This document shows positions 1 through 12,150 of a stretch of 64,000 bases of DNA, one piece after another. The notes beneath the pieces were generated by a model. That model was not told the DNA's origin and did not search any database. It saw only the letters and a list, made by a program, of their open reading frames with translations. Each line of letters opens with the position of its first letter. Position 1 is the stretch's first letter. The DNA is taken from the NCBI RefSeq assembly GCF_016086655.4, contig NC_052142.2:3786422-3850421 (forward strand), read 5' to 3'. The DNA comes from Lepeophtheirus salmonis. Its lineage: Eukaryota > Arthropoda > Copepoda > Siphonostomatoida > Caligidae. Both the position numbers and the translations under genes were made by a program.

Positions 1-162
1 ATAGTAAAAAAAACCAAAAAACACAGACACAATAATAAATATCTGTACATATGACAAATCCTAATATTAAAAAAAAAAAAAAATAATAGGATGACATTTC
101 TTAGTATAATGCAGTATTCCCTATTTTATAAAGTTACCAAATTCAACGAGATGTGTTTAGGT

Positions 163-1263
163 GTGGTCAAAGAGAGCTCGCATACGGAAATTTTTTTATA
201 GGGAAAGTCTGTACTTGGATTTCTCACATTGGAACAATTCGTATAGGATAAAGCTTGCCGGAGTGTTTAAATATATATTTACATTTATTAAAACAAATAA
301 ATTAATTAATGGAATTAAACATTGACAAACAAATTGACATAAATATTAGTTATACAAATTAATAAAGTGGGACCCGGACTCTCATTCTGTATTGGTATGA
401 ATGAAAATATAAATTTGTATTCAACGTATCGTTTATAAATATCACTGAAGATCACTAATACAATTGAAGTTACATATTCAAATGTCATGTATCATATTAT
501 GAAAATACACTAAAAAATTCGTTGAAGGAGTGTATAAGTAACTTGTTAAGGTCTCATAACTTGGCTTGAGATCCATTTGAGGTATGAATTCCAAGTTCTA
601 GATATATAATTGAGAGGATTGAAGTTCTTTGAGTGACTACGTAGAGCAGCCTGCTACCTACTCTTCAAATAAGAAAGAAGATAAATGAAGAGACGAAGAA
701 CATCGTTCTCATCTCTCTAGATTTCAATTCTAGGTTGCTTCAAATGTATTGAGCTGTACATTTTTCTTCCCTTACATATCCCATTTCTTCGTGCTCTCGT
801 ACAATCCGATCTTTGAGTGCCTCCTCAAATCCTCTCAGTAATTTGCTTCACCATATCCAACCACCTTTTCTCCTGATACATACTTTATCATACGAAGAGC
901 AAATCACTGATCTTGCCTAATCTGATGGTATGTTGGTTCGTCCCACCATAAGTCTTTTTCAAAATGAATAATCAATCATGTCTAAAGTCTAATGATAATT
1001 AAGTGAATAGCACTTCTTCTATTCGAATTATTGTCGTGTTTGTTTATTTTTCTTTAATCATATATTTATTAATATTACTTATTTTGTCTCTGGTTCGAAT
1101 GAATTAGTCATTATATAAATGAGATTATTATTTACATTAAATAAAGTATGCGAGTCTTCCTCTTGGCGAGCTTTATCCTATACGAATTTTCCCAGCGCCA
1201 CTAATCCCAGTACAAACTTTCCCTATACAAATTTTCTGTAAGCGAGCTCTCCTGTCACCATTA
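163..1263. mobile_element. Non-autonomous DNA element with ~95-bp terminal inverted repeats
   Basis: The left arm (about 163-260) and the reverse complement of the right arm (about 1165-1263) match over roughly 95 bp. Both run through GAGAGCTCGC, then TATAGGGAAAGT, then TTCGTATAGGATAAAGCT. The 0.9 kb between the arms has no recognisable coding sequence. Long inverted arms around an uncoded centre are what a non-autonomous DNA transposon or foldback element looks like. I could not define a target-site duplication, so the superfamily is not assigned. If the Pellino gene continues leftward, this element lies in one of its introns or in its 3' flank. Confidence 0.75.
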
Positions 1264-2430
1264 AAAACTGGTTCAAAATAGGAAAGGTCTTGAGATAAAA
1301 AACAGATTTAAGGTAGGAAGGGACCTAGACACCTCATAACGAAGTGTCACGTCATGGTGGAAAGGTTGAATTTTGACATAATAATAGGAAGAAATTTTGT
1401 GGGACATAATTAATAAAAAAAGTAATAAATCTTAGAAACTTAATAAAAAAGGGAAAATTAAGAATTATAGTTCATTATGAATTTATTAACAATATTTAAA
1501 GAAATAAATGTAATACTGTTTCTTGGTGAGTAAAACTATGCTGTATCAATTCAGTTTATTCTTATGATATCTCCGTTTTAATAAATATCTGAGGCTATGA
1601 ATAGCTATATTTCAATGGTCGGGGCCAATTAAAGCCACACCAATTAATAGAAGACTCTAAATTATAGTTAATATTCTTAAGTATCTAATTCAATTTTACT
1701 AATTTGAGCATAAATTTCACAACATACCAAATATGTCTTTTAAGCTATTTGGCCATTATTATTTATGAAGTAAATAAATACAATGATAATATCTCAATAA
1801 TTTGATTTTTACTCAAGTGTCTTCTTTTTTTTCTATTGAACCACAATATATCTTCTGACATAATTATTTATTATATATCTTGAAAGGTTAATTCAATAAA
1901 ATATATTTGATTACAATTTTTTATAAACCAAATTATTGAAATTATGTTTGAAAAAAATATTCCAAACCTTATAAATTCATTCTATTGTACGGAAAAGTTA
2001 GAATGTTGTATTTTTCTAGAGGAAGTTAAATTCAATTGAAAATGGTTTAACAATTAGTAGGGTATTATTTATAGATTTGAAATTTTTATAATTAATTATT
2101 TTTCAATCACGGAAATACTTATAAGTAAAACACAATAATATTTTTACCGAAATTGAAGTTTCAATAGTTAAGGGATTGCAAGCGTACATTTTGAATCAGA
2201 AAGTGATTCAAATGAACATCCTAATATTGGCCAATAAATAAAATATGATCAAGCACTTGCAGCATCATTAAATAAAAGAGAGGTCTCTAAATATCGGGAT
2301 ATACTAGATAAATATCTCCTCTTGACTTCTTCATGTTGTTCTTTGATAACGAATTTATTTGAAATGAGACTTGAAGAGTCGGTTGAGTGTTATTTCCTAT
2401 CAGTCGTGTCTTTCATTCATCTTGGTTTGA
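1264..2430. other. AT-rich non-coding stretch
   Basis: I see no open frame, RNA gene or repeat that I can name. Composition is strongly A+T with short homopolymer runs. It is probably intronic or intergenic. Confidence 0.5.
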
Positions 2431-5028
2431 AATTTAATTTTACTTCGACTAAAACATGAGTGATCATGATAAAATATATCCAGTATATATCTGAAGACAG
2501 ACGGGAGATTTTTAGCAAAGTTTTGACAGTTCCATTAACTGGAAAGACTTCTCTAGGTGACCCATTCTAATGTCAAATATATAATTCTTGGTTTACAGAC
2601 TGAGGTAAGAACATTGCGAGAATTAAAGGAGAAAATATCATTATGTCTTCTGATGGAAATACAGTTGCATGTAACAATCTGCAAGCTCTGAAAAAAGAAC
2701 TTGGCATCTAAAGACCATAAGAACAGGCTCGTTATTGACCGGTAACCAGTTTCCAAACGGACCTACTAAATATGACATTGACAACCTCATTTTTGGAATT
2801 CTTAAATTATTTAAGGAAAAAAATCCCTATCAGATTATTACTACAATGTGGGCAATTTATAATATTATGAAGTGTACCATAAAAGAGAACATAATAATTG
2901 CTACAGAAAATATAAGAGATGAAGTAAGTCAATGGGCAACAAAATTAACTGTATCCCTTGATAATCCAACATAAGAGATTGAGAAAGTATTAGCAGAAAC
3001 AATTGATATGTAGCTAACTGAAGAGAAAGTAATAATATTTTTTATGTCTACTGTGTGTTACAGAATGTTACGGCCAAAGTAACGGCTAAGAAAACAACTA
3101 TAAATTTAATAAAACCTCTTAATAAGAATGAGTTTATATAAACAAACCGAATAAGACCAAATTGTTGTTTTCTCTCACTTACAGAATGAATTAATATTGA
3201 GAAAATTGCAGTGTTATCGAAGGAGTTGTGAGTAGCATAAAAGCTCAACGTAGATATGATTATGAAAATCCAGTTCTTTATAAGAAAAATGTTACTATTC
3301 ATTCGCCTCATAAAGGTGTGAATGAAGGAAAAATAAATACTATATTTGAGAAATATGAAAAGATTTGGAACCAAGCCGAAGTAAATTAAAGGGTGTAAGG
3401 AATGGGAACTTCGTTTTTGAGTTTAGTCCCAAAGTGTGAGATTGAGGGAAGAGTAATAGATGCACACTATAAATGTGAACTTTCAAAAATAAAGGAGTCA
3501 AAACAGGATATTTCTCAAATAATGGGGAAAATCCAGAAGGAAGTCCCTCACTAGAGAAGGATGACAAAATCGTAGAAGAGGAATTGTTCGCAAAAGAAAA
3601 ACAGAGAAATGATGGATCTCTTGAAAATAGGAGGAAAATAGTGATTTTGGAAGAAGTTGATGCATTGAACGAGGTATCAATTACAAAAATAAGTCGAGGG
3701 CAGGTGCCTTCACTCTTAGTCGATGATGAAACAGGTAGACGTATAAGTATACCTATAACAGGGAATGAAGACAACAAATTCGGAACCATTGGAAGATATT
3801 TCAGTAGATTTGGATGAAACTACTAAGATAAAGAACCCCTTTAAGTAATGTAGAACACACTCTTCCCTCACGTACAAAGTCAGGATCATTTGAAAAAAGA
3901 TATGCTTTATACACTAATATTTTCCAACATAAAAGAGAAAAACCCAGGAAAATAATGAATAATTAATATTTGCAATCGTGGGAGCATTCAAAATATTTTC
4001 ACAAAATACAACAGACGGAAGAGACAGCAACATCTGACATGCTTTAATTAAGACTTATAAAGCTTAATCCTAATATGCTTTGTTTACAAGACGTATGAAC
4101 CAAGATTTCTTCAACCTGTAAAAGTTCTTGTGGGTTCCGCCTTCCTCATGATTTTGATTATTTTTTAAATGGGTCTGACTCTTCTAGAAGCATTCTTTCA
4201 CTGGTTTTTCAGAAACTGGAGTACTCTTCTTAGACCAAAGAGTACTCATCCAAGAGTTAATGGCACATAATTGCAGTTTATAACAATGACTTAAAGTTTT
4301 CTTTAATTAATGCTTATGGACTAAATATGAGAGATCTCATGCTTTTTACAAATCCATTTTTACCTTACATGTATCCTAATAGTTAACATTAATGTAGATA
4401 TAGATAAAAGATTCGGACATGCTAACTTACACTTCTTACTTAAGCTTGTAGGGGAACTCAATCTTATTGACACTGTTAAAATTTTAAGTCAAAATTACAT
4501 ATTTCTTAGAGAAATGGAAATAAACCATGAAGAATGTACCTTACTTTAGTCTCTCTAATGCATTTTCAAAAAAAAATTAAAAAACGTTCTATCGTACAGA
4601 ACCTTTTCCTGATCACTAGATCACTCATGTGGAATTTTGATCAGGTCCTTCAATTCGGCAGTATTGACTATTCAGGTGGATTATAAAACAAGAAGACTTT
4701 ATCAGACTAAAACTAGATTTGCTTTTCAGCCACTTCAAGCAACCACCGGTTGTTTTATTGTCTTATACAAAACATGATGATTTCTGCTGATATGTTTAGT
4801 AAGGCAAAAAGGGGATAATCGCTACTGTTCGACGAAAGTGTTTAAAAGATAAAAAAGACGAGCTCTGTATTTTTAAGTTTTTTGGTAACTAACACCCTTC
4901 ATGCTTATATAATATTTTTTATATTACTGAGGTAGAGATGTAAGGATAGCGTAAAAAAGAGTAAAAGTTCAATACTCGAATAAGAATCTCGTATTTCAAG
5001 AAAGTGAATTCCAAGATTTGATAAGATA

Positions 5029-5661
5029 ATGTCTCACACAAAACTATTTTGGACTATGTCAAAGATAGATTTAAAAGTTGTTAAGCATTTCTACCATCCT
5101 CTCCGATGTTTCGTTGCGTTCCTCTTGAAGTTTGGAATTTCTATGGAGAAGTATAGAAAATTAACTCCTTTTAAAACCTGTGGTAAAATTGTACTCATCG
5201 TTAAGAATAGAAACGATACTCTATTTGGTCATTGGAGGACAATAATAGTTTTAAACGAAACATATAAAATCTTAGCAGGACTAATTTCAAAAAAATTGAG
5301 CCTATCTTTAGCCAAAAGATAGGGAACCACCAAACAGTACTGCTAAGAAATAGGAAAATAAGAGATATATCTAGAAATATTAAGGCCTCTGTTGATTCGT
5401 TAAAAGATAATAAAAAAAATTGGGGTAATCATTGCCGTGGATGTCCACAAGGCATTTGGTTCTATTTCACACGACCATATACTTTTGGCTGTTCAAAAGA
5501 TATTGCCTAAGTGTTTCTTCAATCCTATAAGAGCCTTGCTCTATAATGGATCATCTACGATCGAGATTGATGGTTTTGCAAGTGAGTATATTCTTCTGAA
5601 AAGAAGCTGCAGTCAAGGATGTCCTACAGCCCCCTTGCTATTTATTGCCGCAATTGAATAA
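5029..5661 (+). pseudogene. LINE reverse transcriptase domain fragment
   Basis: Two adjacent frames (5029-5322 and 5437-5661) carry recognisable RT blocks. The fingers segment reads GKIVLIVKNRN, then WRTIIVLNETYKILAGLI. The palm segment reads DVHKAFGSISHDHIL, in which the usual KAFDS is KAFGS, followed by SCSQGCPTAPLLFIAAIE, the LINE QGxPxSP-type block. The two frames are separated by at least one shift and by stops around 5322-5436. The enzyme would copy element RNA at a nicked target in the nucleus. This copy is inactive. Confidence 0.8.
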
Positions 5662-5787
5662 TTTTGTATATCTGCAATGGAGATATAGGAGCTTTGGAAT
5701 TTCCATAGGCTATTCTATATAGTTACTTGATACCTATGAGTGTGACATTATTTGTCGATGCCAACACTAAACGTCATTTAGATAGAT

Positions 5788-6529
5788 AAGGGGTCACCAA
5801 ACTAATTTTTACTGCGGCCCTGATAAAGGAAATAATGACTAACACGAGCCGTATAATCATTCTGTTTTGTAGCTTGTAAAAGTGACAGATTAATTTTCAG
5901 CAAAGTTTCTCTGGAAGAAGTTTCTTTGAGTCTCTAAACCACATTTCAAGGACTCATAATTCTCAGAGTGTAACGTTCCAGAAAACTTTTGGTAGATGTT
6001 TTGCTTCATTGTGACGACGAAGATTCTACTCTTTCAATACTGTAACACTTTTGCTAAATATTACGAAACTAGCTTTCGGGTCCTTTATTTCCACAATGAA
6101 ATACTTTACTTCCCACTCTTAATTGAAAACGCGACACTCGGTGTCCACTTTTCATTTCTAATAGTCATTATGTAGAGTGAAGAAAAAGGGATCTGAAAAT
6201 GAAAGAACAGTAAAGATATATAATTGTGGGATACCTAAACGGAGATGGAGAAAATGAATGTGCTACAGGTGCACTGAATATATATTTCTTGAAATGCATA
6301 AAACAAGACAAAGATACTCCATTGTTATTTCAAAGATAATAAGCAAAAACAACACTATAGCAATAGTAAATGTAAGCCACATAGCAATCAATATCTTTTA
6401 GTTTTCCCAACAACATATATCAATTGAAATTTTTTCACAAAGTTTCGTGTTCCATACGTTTTATAAAGCAAATTCAAGTACTGTCAGTGGGCTAAATATG
6501 GCCTGGGGGTCGTAGTTTGGTGACCCCTG
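5788..6529. mobile_element. Small non-autonomous hAT element nested in the LINE
   Basis: The left end reads AGGGGTCACCAAACTA (from 5789) and the right end is its inverse, TAGTTTGGTGACCCCT (ending 6528). GCGGCCC and GGCC subterminal motifs are also mirrored. Eight bases on either side (AGATAGAT before, AGTTAGAC after) agree at 6 of 8 positions, as an old 8-bp hAT target duplication would. The surrounding LINE reading resumes directly after it. There is no coding capacity inside the 742 bp. Confidence 0.7.
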
Positions 6530-7660
6530 AGTTAGACAGATTGAAGTCATTAAAAATCTTTTTGAAAAATATTCCTACAGGCCTGGCTTGATAATTAATA
6601 AAAGTAACTGTTGTTCTCTCAGTAGGGATTTGGAAGCCAAACTCATAGACTAAAATTTTAGGGATGGTATGAAAAAAACACTGAAACTTAAACAAATTAG
6701 ACGACACCGTGTAATTTGGTTGATATAAAAGTAAAATAATTGAGAAATACAATCTCCTGACTATAGTTGAACTACACAGTGCTGAAAATGTTCCCCTGGT
6801 TTTATATAAGATACATTCTTTGCCTCTTTTAGCTGAAAAGACAAATATTGAAGAAAATTCGTGGCTGTAGGCCCATTTTCATTCGAAGTACCTCCCTTCC
6901 CTCAAAAGGCTAAAAAATATATATGAGGTGGGATAGCTGTACTATCTTCTATTTCCTCGCGATATACTTGAAGATTTTTATCGACATAACAAAAAAATAC
7001 CTCTTGCAGTGGAGAGTTACTGTACCGGGTACTACCCTATACATGCTTATAATGATGAGTACTATTTTTTCAAATGGATCAGTTGAAAAAATATAATTTT
7101 TATGTGGTGTTGGTCATCGTATTTTATAGTATGGAATGCCAACATACGAGTAAAACACTCCTATAAAAAAGAAATATTTTTTAAATATACAGAGGATTAA
7201 GCTGTCTAAAAAGTCTGGCTACACATAATTCTATTTTGGCTGTTCAAAACCTGACCTTTCGAAATACCCTGGTTCGGTATTTGTGAAGGGTAAAGTTTGT
7301 TTTCCGCTTTTTAGGACTTTTAAGAACCACATTCCCCCTACACCATGACATTTGAAAATGTTTTATTTGAGGGATTTCAGAGTAATGTTACAGTGGTATG
7401 TGAAAATTTTAGATCTCCCGAAATCTTTGGATAAAGAAAAAATAGAGAAATCCTTACTATATTTATGACAACAAAAAAAACCGCGCAGTTTTAAATCTCG
7501 GCTGCCTTTATTTGTATTATGCTCCATGCAAGGACTGTGGAAAAACATTAACTCCTCTATACAGACTTTCGTGTATTGATCCAGTATTCCAATTCTAAAA
7601 TAATATCTTAACTTAAATATAAAGGGACTAGATAACCCCGAATCAAAATTCACGAAAGTA

Positions 7661-9410
7661 CTGGTCTTGAATCATCTGTAGGAGTTCATTTGTTTCCTAA
7701 TCATTCATATAATTATAAGTAAAATACATCACCTTTATAATAAGATAAATTGAATTGATATTTAATGGATGTTAAAAGAGCCGTAATAACAATGAACTGG
7801 GCAAGATAAAAATAGTACATATACTGAATTTTAGACGAATCAAAATTAGAGATAAGAAAAAACATTCTTGATTGATATACTCTTTCCCTTATAGCCTCTT
7901 TAATAATCACTAGTGCGTGCATGCAAAGAGTAACTCTAGGGAATTGTTATGGAGTTATTTGAATAATTACATGTCGGACCTTCAGTAGAATTGAGGATTT
8001 AAATCTAAGTCAGAGCGGGATATTTCATTGCTAGACACGGTGTGGGATTTTTGGATATTTCCTTTATCTCATAGCTGCTCACAGCTAATTTAACTTAACA
8101 AAATTACAGCTCTTTTCCCATACATTCATCAAATTAAAAGGGTGATCGCATTAATTTTGGGTTTCTTTTTTTCATTCCAGTGAATATTCCAGTGATATTA
8201 TTTTCATCTATGGTAGTAATTTTTGAAGATGAATATTTCAAATACACCAAATATAAAATGTTTGTTTAGCTCCTAGATATACCACACCAGCATCTATAGG
8301 GTTAATCTTTGAGTTTCTAACTTTATTATAACAAAAATTAAAGTTAGTAACTTATTAAAATCCTTAATAGTTGCTCCTCTATTGAACTTCTTTTTTTCCA
8401 GACTCCAGGGAAAGTTCTTTCATTGCCTGCATTGCATTAATATTTAAGACATTGGACTCCATAGAAAGGTAGTTCTTCGAATCTTTTGTCATTTCTTAAA
8501 ATTTATTTATTTCATGTGAGTTAATTAATTTATTTATTTGGACTGCTAAGAAGCTCAACAATATACTTCAATCCTACAATATAATTGTGGATACTTCAAA
8601 TTAAGTAGCTCACCAATGCCATAAACTGATAACCTTTAACATAAAACTGGCTTTACCCCCAAAAAGTGTAATCCTCTATTATTTGTTCAAAAATTGAAAT
8701 ATCAAATTTATATAATGAAATTAACAAAGATGTTCTCGTTCATAAAAGATAAGAGGATATGATGATTAAGCTGAGTCCATGATGGACTCTAGAGTAGAGG
8801 AAACGACAAAAACAAATGTCAAATGGACTTGTTTAGAAAAAAGTTTAAGAGTCATGATCAAAAGATGAAAGTTAGGTTTAGTTTGGACAAGGTAATAAAA
8901 ATGAACATGGAGTAGTTATTGGCCGATAGGTATATTTCATATGTGATGTGAAAAAGAGAAAAAAAATCATATTTTTTTAACCTCAGTTATACACCCTTTT
9001 CTTTTTGAATATGACGCGCACGGTCGATACAACATTATTACTTCTTTCAAAATTGACTTTACAACATTTATTCGAACCATTGAGATAGATAGTGTCTAAG
9101 TGAAAGTAAAAGGAAAAAAGAAAGGTATTTTACAATCAGTTGTCATAGGTTGGATGTCTTATTTTATGTTGTATTTCAACGAATTAAAACTAAAAAATAA
9201 ATTAGAAGTTTTTCATGTATATTGAGTTGATATCTATTTCAAGAAAAGTAAATAGTGATCTAGTTTTTTTAAGCTAGTTTTGTTCTTGTTTTGGATCCCG
9301 TTGTGTCTTGAAGAGGTTACTAGATACAAACTGAATGTAGAGAATCCATAATGAGTGAGAGAATGAGGAGAGAGATCGTGAAGGAATAAAATAAAGGTAA
9401 TATATTATAT
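7661..9410. other. AT-rich non-coding stretch
   Basis: No gene, RNA or named repeat is visible. It is probably a Pellino intron, or lies downstream of the Pellino exons that I can see. Confidence 0.5.
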
Positions 9411-9413
9411 ATA

Positions 9414-10210
9414 CAGTATGTCAATAAATATATGTCCTCTTTTAATTTGGCGCATCTCTTAAAAGAAGAAAAGAGAAAAAATTAAAAGAAAAGCACGTGG
9501 GCTTAGAGACTCTTAAAAATTTGTATCAACCGAAATTTAAGATATGGAAACAACCTTTATTGATATTTTTTCTGAATTGAAATATACACATGATTATTAA
9601 AAAATATTTTGTCACAGAAGGGTGAAGGAAAACTCCTTAAGCACCCAAGGCAGGGCCGTAGGCCAACTTGAGACCAGGATATGGCAGGCTGATGTCGCTC
9701 GGGAACTTAACTTTTCGATCCGAACCAGAGTTGCAAAAATAACACTTGACAAAAGTCTTACGAAAAAAAGGTCAATCCTTGAGTAAAATTTGGTGACCAG
9801 ATTGACGTCAAATGGTTATCCTGTATCACACGAGACTATCTTCAAGCGCATGAAGGAATCGTTGAAGGTCTTGCAGTACAGGCCTTAAATTTTACCGAAA
9901 CTCAGGGAGATTCAGAAGAAAACCCGTTTTATTTTTTGTCTTGAGAGGAAAAATTGGTAAATAAATGTCTGGAGAAGAGTTTTTTTTTTCTCTGACGAGT
10001 CCACTTTTGAACTGTTTTATAATCCCAATCGTCAAATTGATTGTATTTGAACTTGTAAGCAGGAAGATATTGTGCTAACACCGAAAGGGAATTTTCCATT
10101 GAAAATTTACGTCTGGGGTATTATAAGCTACCGGACTCTTAGTGAGTTTTATGTTATACCTAGAAGACAAACTGTGACGTCTTATTACAAAATTGACATT
10201 GAAATCTAAG
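9414..10210 (+). mobile_element. Tc1-like transposon relic, 3' truncated
   Basis: The element appears to begin at CAGTATGTCAATAAATATAT (9414) after a TA dinucleotide, the usual Tc1 insertion target. Transposase text in mixed frames starts near 9690. It includes RPKLTEIQKKTRF near 9895, FFSDESTFELF at about 9985-10015 with the first catalytic Asp, then PNRQIDCIW, FPLKIYVWGIISYRTLSEF and VIPRRQTVT. The aligned order matches the DDE half of Tc1 transposases. It stops near 10200 with no inverse terminal repeat, so the 3' third is missing. It sits about 115 bp from the Pellino internal exon, on the other strand. Confidence 0.75.
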
Positions 10211-10323
10211 GATACAAAAAATTACATAGAATAATAATGGCTTTGTAAATAAGAATGTAATATGTTTATGAGAAAGAGGAGATAACATACTTAAACATTA
10301 ATTTCAAATGTATAAAAACTTAC

Positions 10324-10561
10324 CGAAACTTCCCTCCATATCCCAGGTCTGGCAAATTCATTTCCTGACTTGTCACAGAATGTACCATTTGGATGCATTA
10401 TTAAAACGCCATTAGTCGTTAGTCCATCTAGTTCATTATTTTCTACTTGCCATTTAGTTGCTTTTTCTCCCAGAAAAATATTACGAGACGAATCAAATCC
10501 AGCTGCATAAACTCTGGTCTTAAGACCACTATCACGATCTGCAATAACCCTACACGCAAAG
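10324..10561 (-). CDS. Pli: Pellino E3 ubiquitin ligase, internal exon
   Basis: Pellino proteins bind IRAK/Pelle kinases through an N-terminal FHA-like domain and ubiquitinate them through a C-terminal RING-like domain in Toll/IL-1 signalling. This 238-nt exon encodes 79 complete codons plus one leading base. It includes FACRVIADRD, VYAAGFDSSRNIFLGEKATK, LDGLTTNGVLIMHPNG and GIWREVS, the part of the FHA-like domain that follows the wing. The acceptor is TTTTTAG before 10561 and the donor is GTAAGT starting at 10323. It enters with a split codon and leaves in phase 0. There are no stops and the conserved residues are kept, so it looks functional. The gene name follows from family recognition; the fly symbol is used. 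The next exon (expected to start VGG or VCG) was not found at lower coordinates. Confidence 0.93.
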
Positions 10562-10807
10562 CTAAAAATATTACATTTATTCAGAAAAGAACCAAGGAAT
10601 ATATTATGTGATGAAATTAAACAATGAGTAGGACAATATTTATATCAAATCTCATATTGTTAATAAAACTAGAAATTTATAAGCAACAACTAGAGGTATC
10701 CGAACTTAAAGCTATATCAAGTATTAATATATTTTGATTAGTAATTATATAAGATTATTTGACGAAACTAAATCTCACAATTGTGTAGTGTTTGTTTTAT
10801 TTATGTT

Positions 10808-12150
10808 CCGGGTGTAGAAAAAGGAATGAGACCTAAAAATACAGTTTCGAAAAGTTTTTGTTGATAATACCTTAAATTCCCATTATTTTTGAATAGTTAA
10901 GCTTCTAAGCCTTTGATAGATGTACATGTTGTAAACAAAAATTCGGTATATGTTGGGATGGAGGCAAGAACATCCATCATAGACAATTTAATCCGCACCG
11001 GGAGGACCACCTCGGTCACCATGGAGATCTTAAACGTCAGCAAGGCCACATACTGTCGGGTCAGATATCATTTGGCTGATAGACAACCTAAAAGACAAAC
11101 TCAAGAATCGAAGGCTCACCAAAGGGAAGCCTCAAGACATTATGGAGGTCTTTAAGGTCAACCCGATGATGAAGATGTCACAGCACGCCAAGAATAAGAA
11201 GGTACATCAGTCTACTGTGGGCAAGGCCATCCAAAAGGCTGTAAGAAGGCCCCTTAGAAGAATTGAGAAGCCACTCCTGTACTAACGTCAAAAAGAACTT
11301 CTGCATGTCAATAACTCCGAAATGATCTGAAGCACAACAGCAACTGGGTAATTTTTCTCTCTGATTAAAAGACTTTTACCTTTGACCCCGTCTACATCAA
11401 GCAAAATGATCAGGTGTTATACCTTGGCAAGGCTGACAATAGCATCAGGATAGTCACCAAGACCAAACATCCGGTCTCTGTGATGATGTGGCATAAACTG
11501 CAGAAAAATACCTCCAATTAGGTTTCCAGTTGGATACCGGTTACCCATGGCCGATTACTTGATGGTGTAGAAAAAGAATGTGGTCCCGTAGATCACTAAG
11601 ACATTGAAGAAGTCCAACAAGGCCACGTACGTATTTCTGGAGGACGGGGCTCCGGCCCATACTCCTAATATTGTACAAAAGTGGATAGGTAGAAACATGA
11701 GCTTACGGTCCAAGAAAATTTGGTTCCGTCAGAGCCTAGATCTAAATCCACTGGATTACTCCATTTGCTAGCAGATTGAGAAGATAGCCTGAAAAGTCTG
11801 CCACCCGAATATTTGATGCCCTGAAGACCACCGTTAATCAGCAATGGAGGATCATGAAAAAGCATTACGTTGCCCATTGGAGGCTGTCTTTGAAGCTGAT
11901 GGTGGCTAGATTCATAATTAATGTACATCCGTTATCGGTGCTGGAGCAAAAATTCCCAATCAAATCGTAACAGCGATAGTGCTATAATAGCAAATCTATA
12001 AATGAAGTGGAAAACCCGATGAGACTGATAACCATATGAGTCCAGACAGACTGATGTTATAATAAACAGTATGAACATTCATTTTCATGCAAAGTCATTC
12101 ACGAGGTCTTGAAAAGTCAAATTATAGTTTAGAAGGTAATTACCCCCTTT
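10808..12150 (+). mobile_element. Mariner-family transposon relic
   Basis: The left end resembles a mariner terminal repeat (CCGGGTGTAGAAAAAGG at 10808). A transposase frame follows from about 10910 to 11970. I could not identify the right terminal repeat, so the right edge is approximate. The element lies in the Pellino intron between the exons at 10324-10561 and 17501-17821, in the opposite orientation to the gene. Confidence 0.75.
10913..11970 (+). pseudogene. Mariner transposase pseudogene
   Basis: The first 80 codons are open: DVHVVNKNSVYVGMEART, then IIDNLIRTGRTTSVTMEI and a helix-turn-helix-like KATYCRVRYHLA. A frame change follows, with NPMMKMSQHAKNKKVHQSTV and RRPLRRIEKPLL. The catalytic triad is still legible. 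The first Asp is in FLSD at 11363, directly followed by a TAA where Glu is expected. The second is in FLEDGAPAHT at 11643. The third is in QSLDLNPLDY at 11739. Further stops lie between them. The protein would cut and paste the element at TA sites; this copy cannot. Confidence 0.85.

Larger units (their letters stand above)
2430..7660 (+). mobile_element. Degenerate LINE (APE-type non-LTR retrotransposon), interrupted by a small hAT
   Basis: Scattered frames on the plus strand spell LINE protein pieces in the expected order. A possible ORF1-like stretch is at 2735-3817. Endonuclease-like text runs from about 3960 to 4560, including CLQDV near 4080. Reverse transcriptase pieces follow at 5029-5322 (GKIVLIVKN, then ILAGLISKKL) and 5437-5661 (DVHKAFGSISH, then SCSQGCPTAPLLF). 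The catalytic box near 5748 has decayed to LFVDA. After the hAT insert, RT/thumb text resumes near 6590 (GLIINKSNCCSL). Many stops and shifts break it, so it is a dead copy. The ends are approximate. Confidence 0.75.

Noticed and set aside
3048..3789. Minus-strand frames rich in Phe, Ser and Leu
   Set aside because: They are shadows of the plus-strand LINE relic; the composition is that of reverse-complemented AT-rich coding debris.
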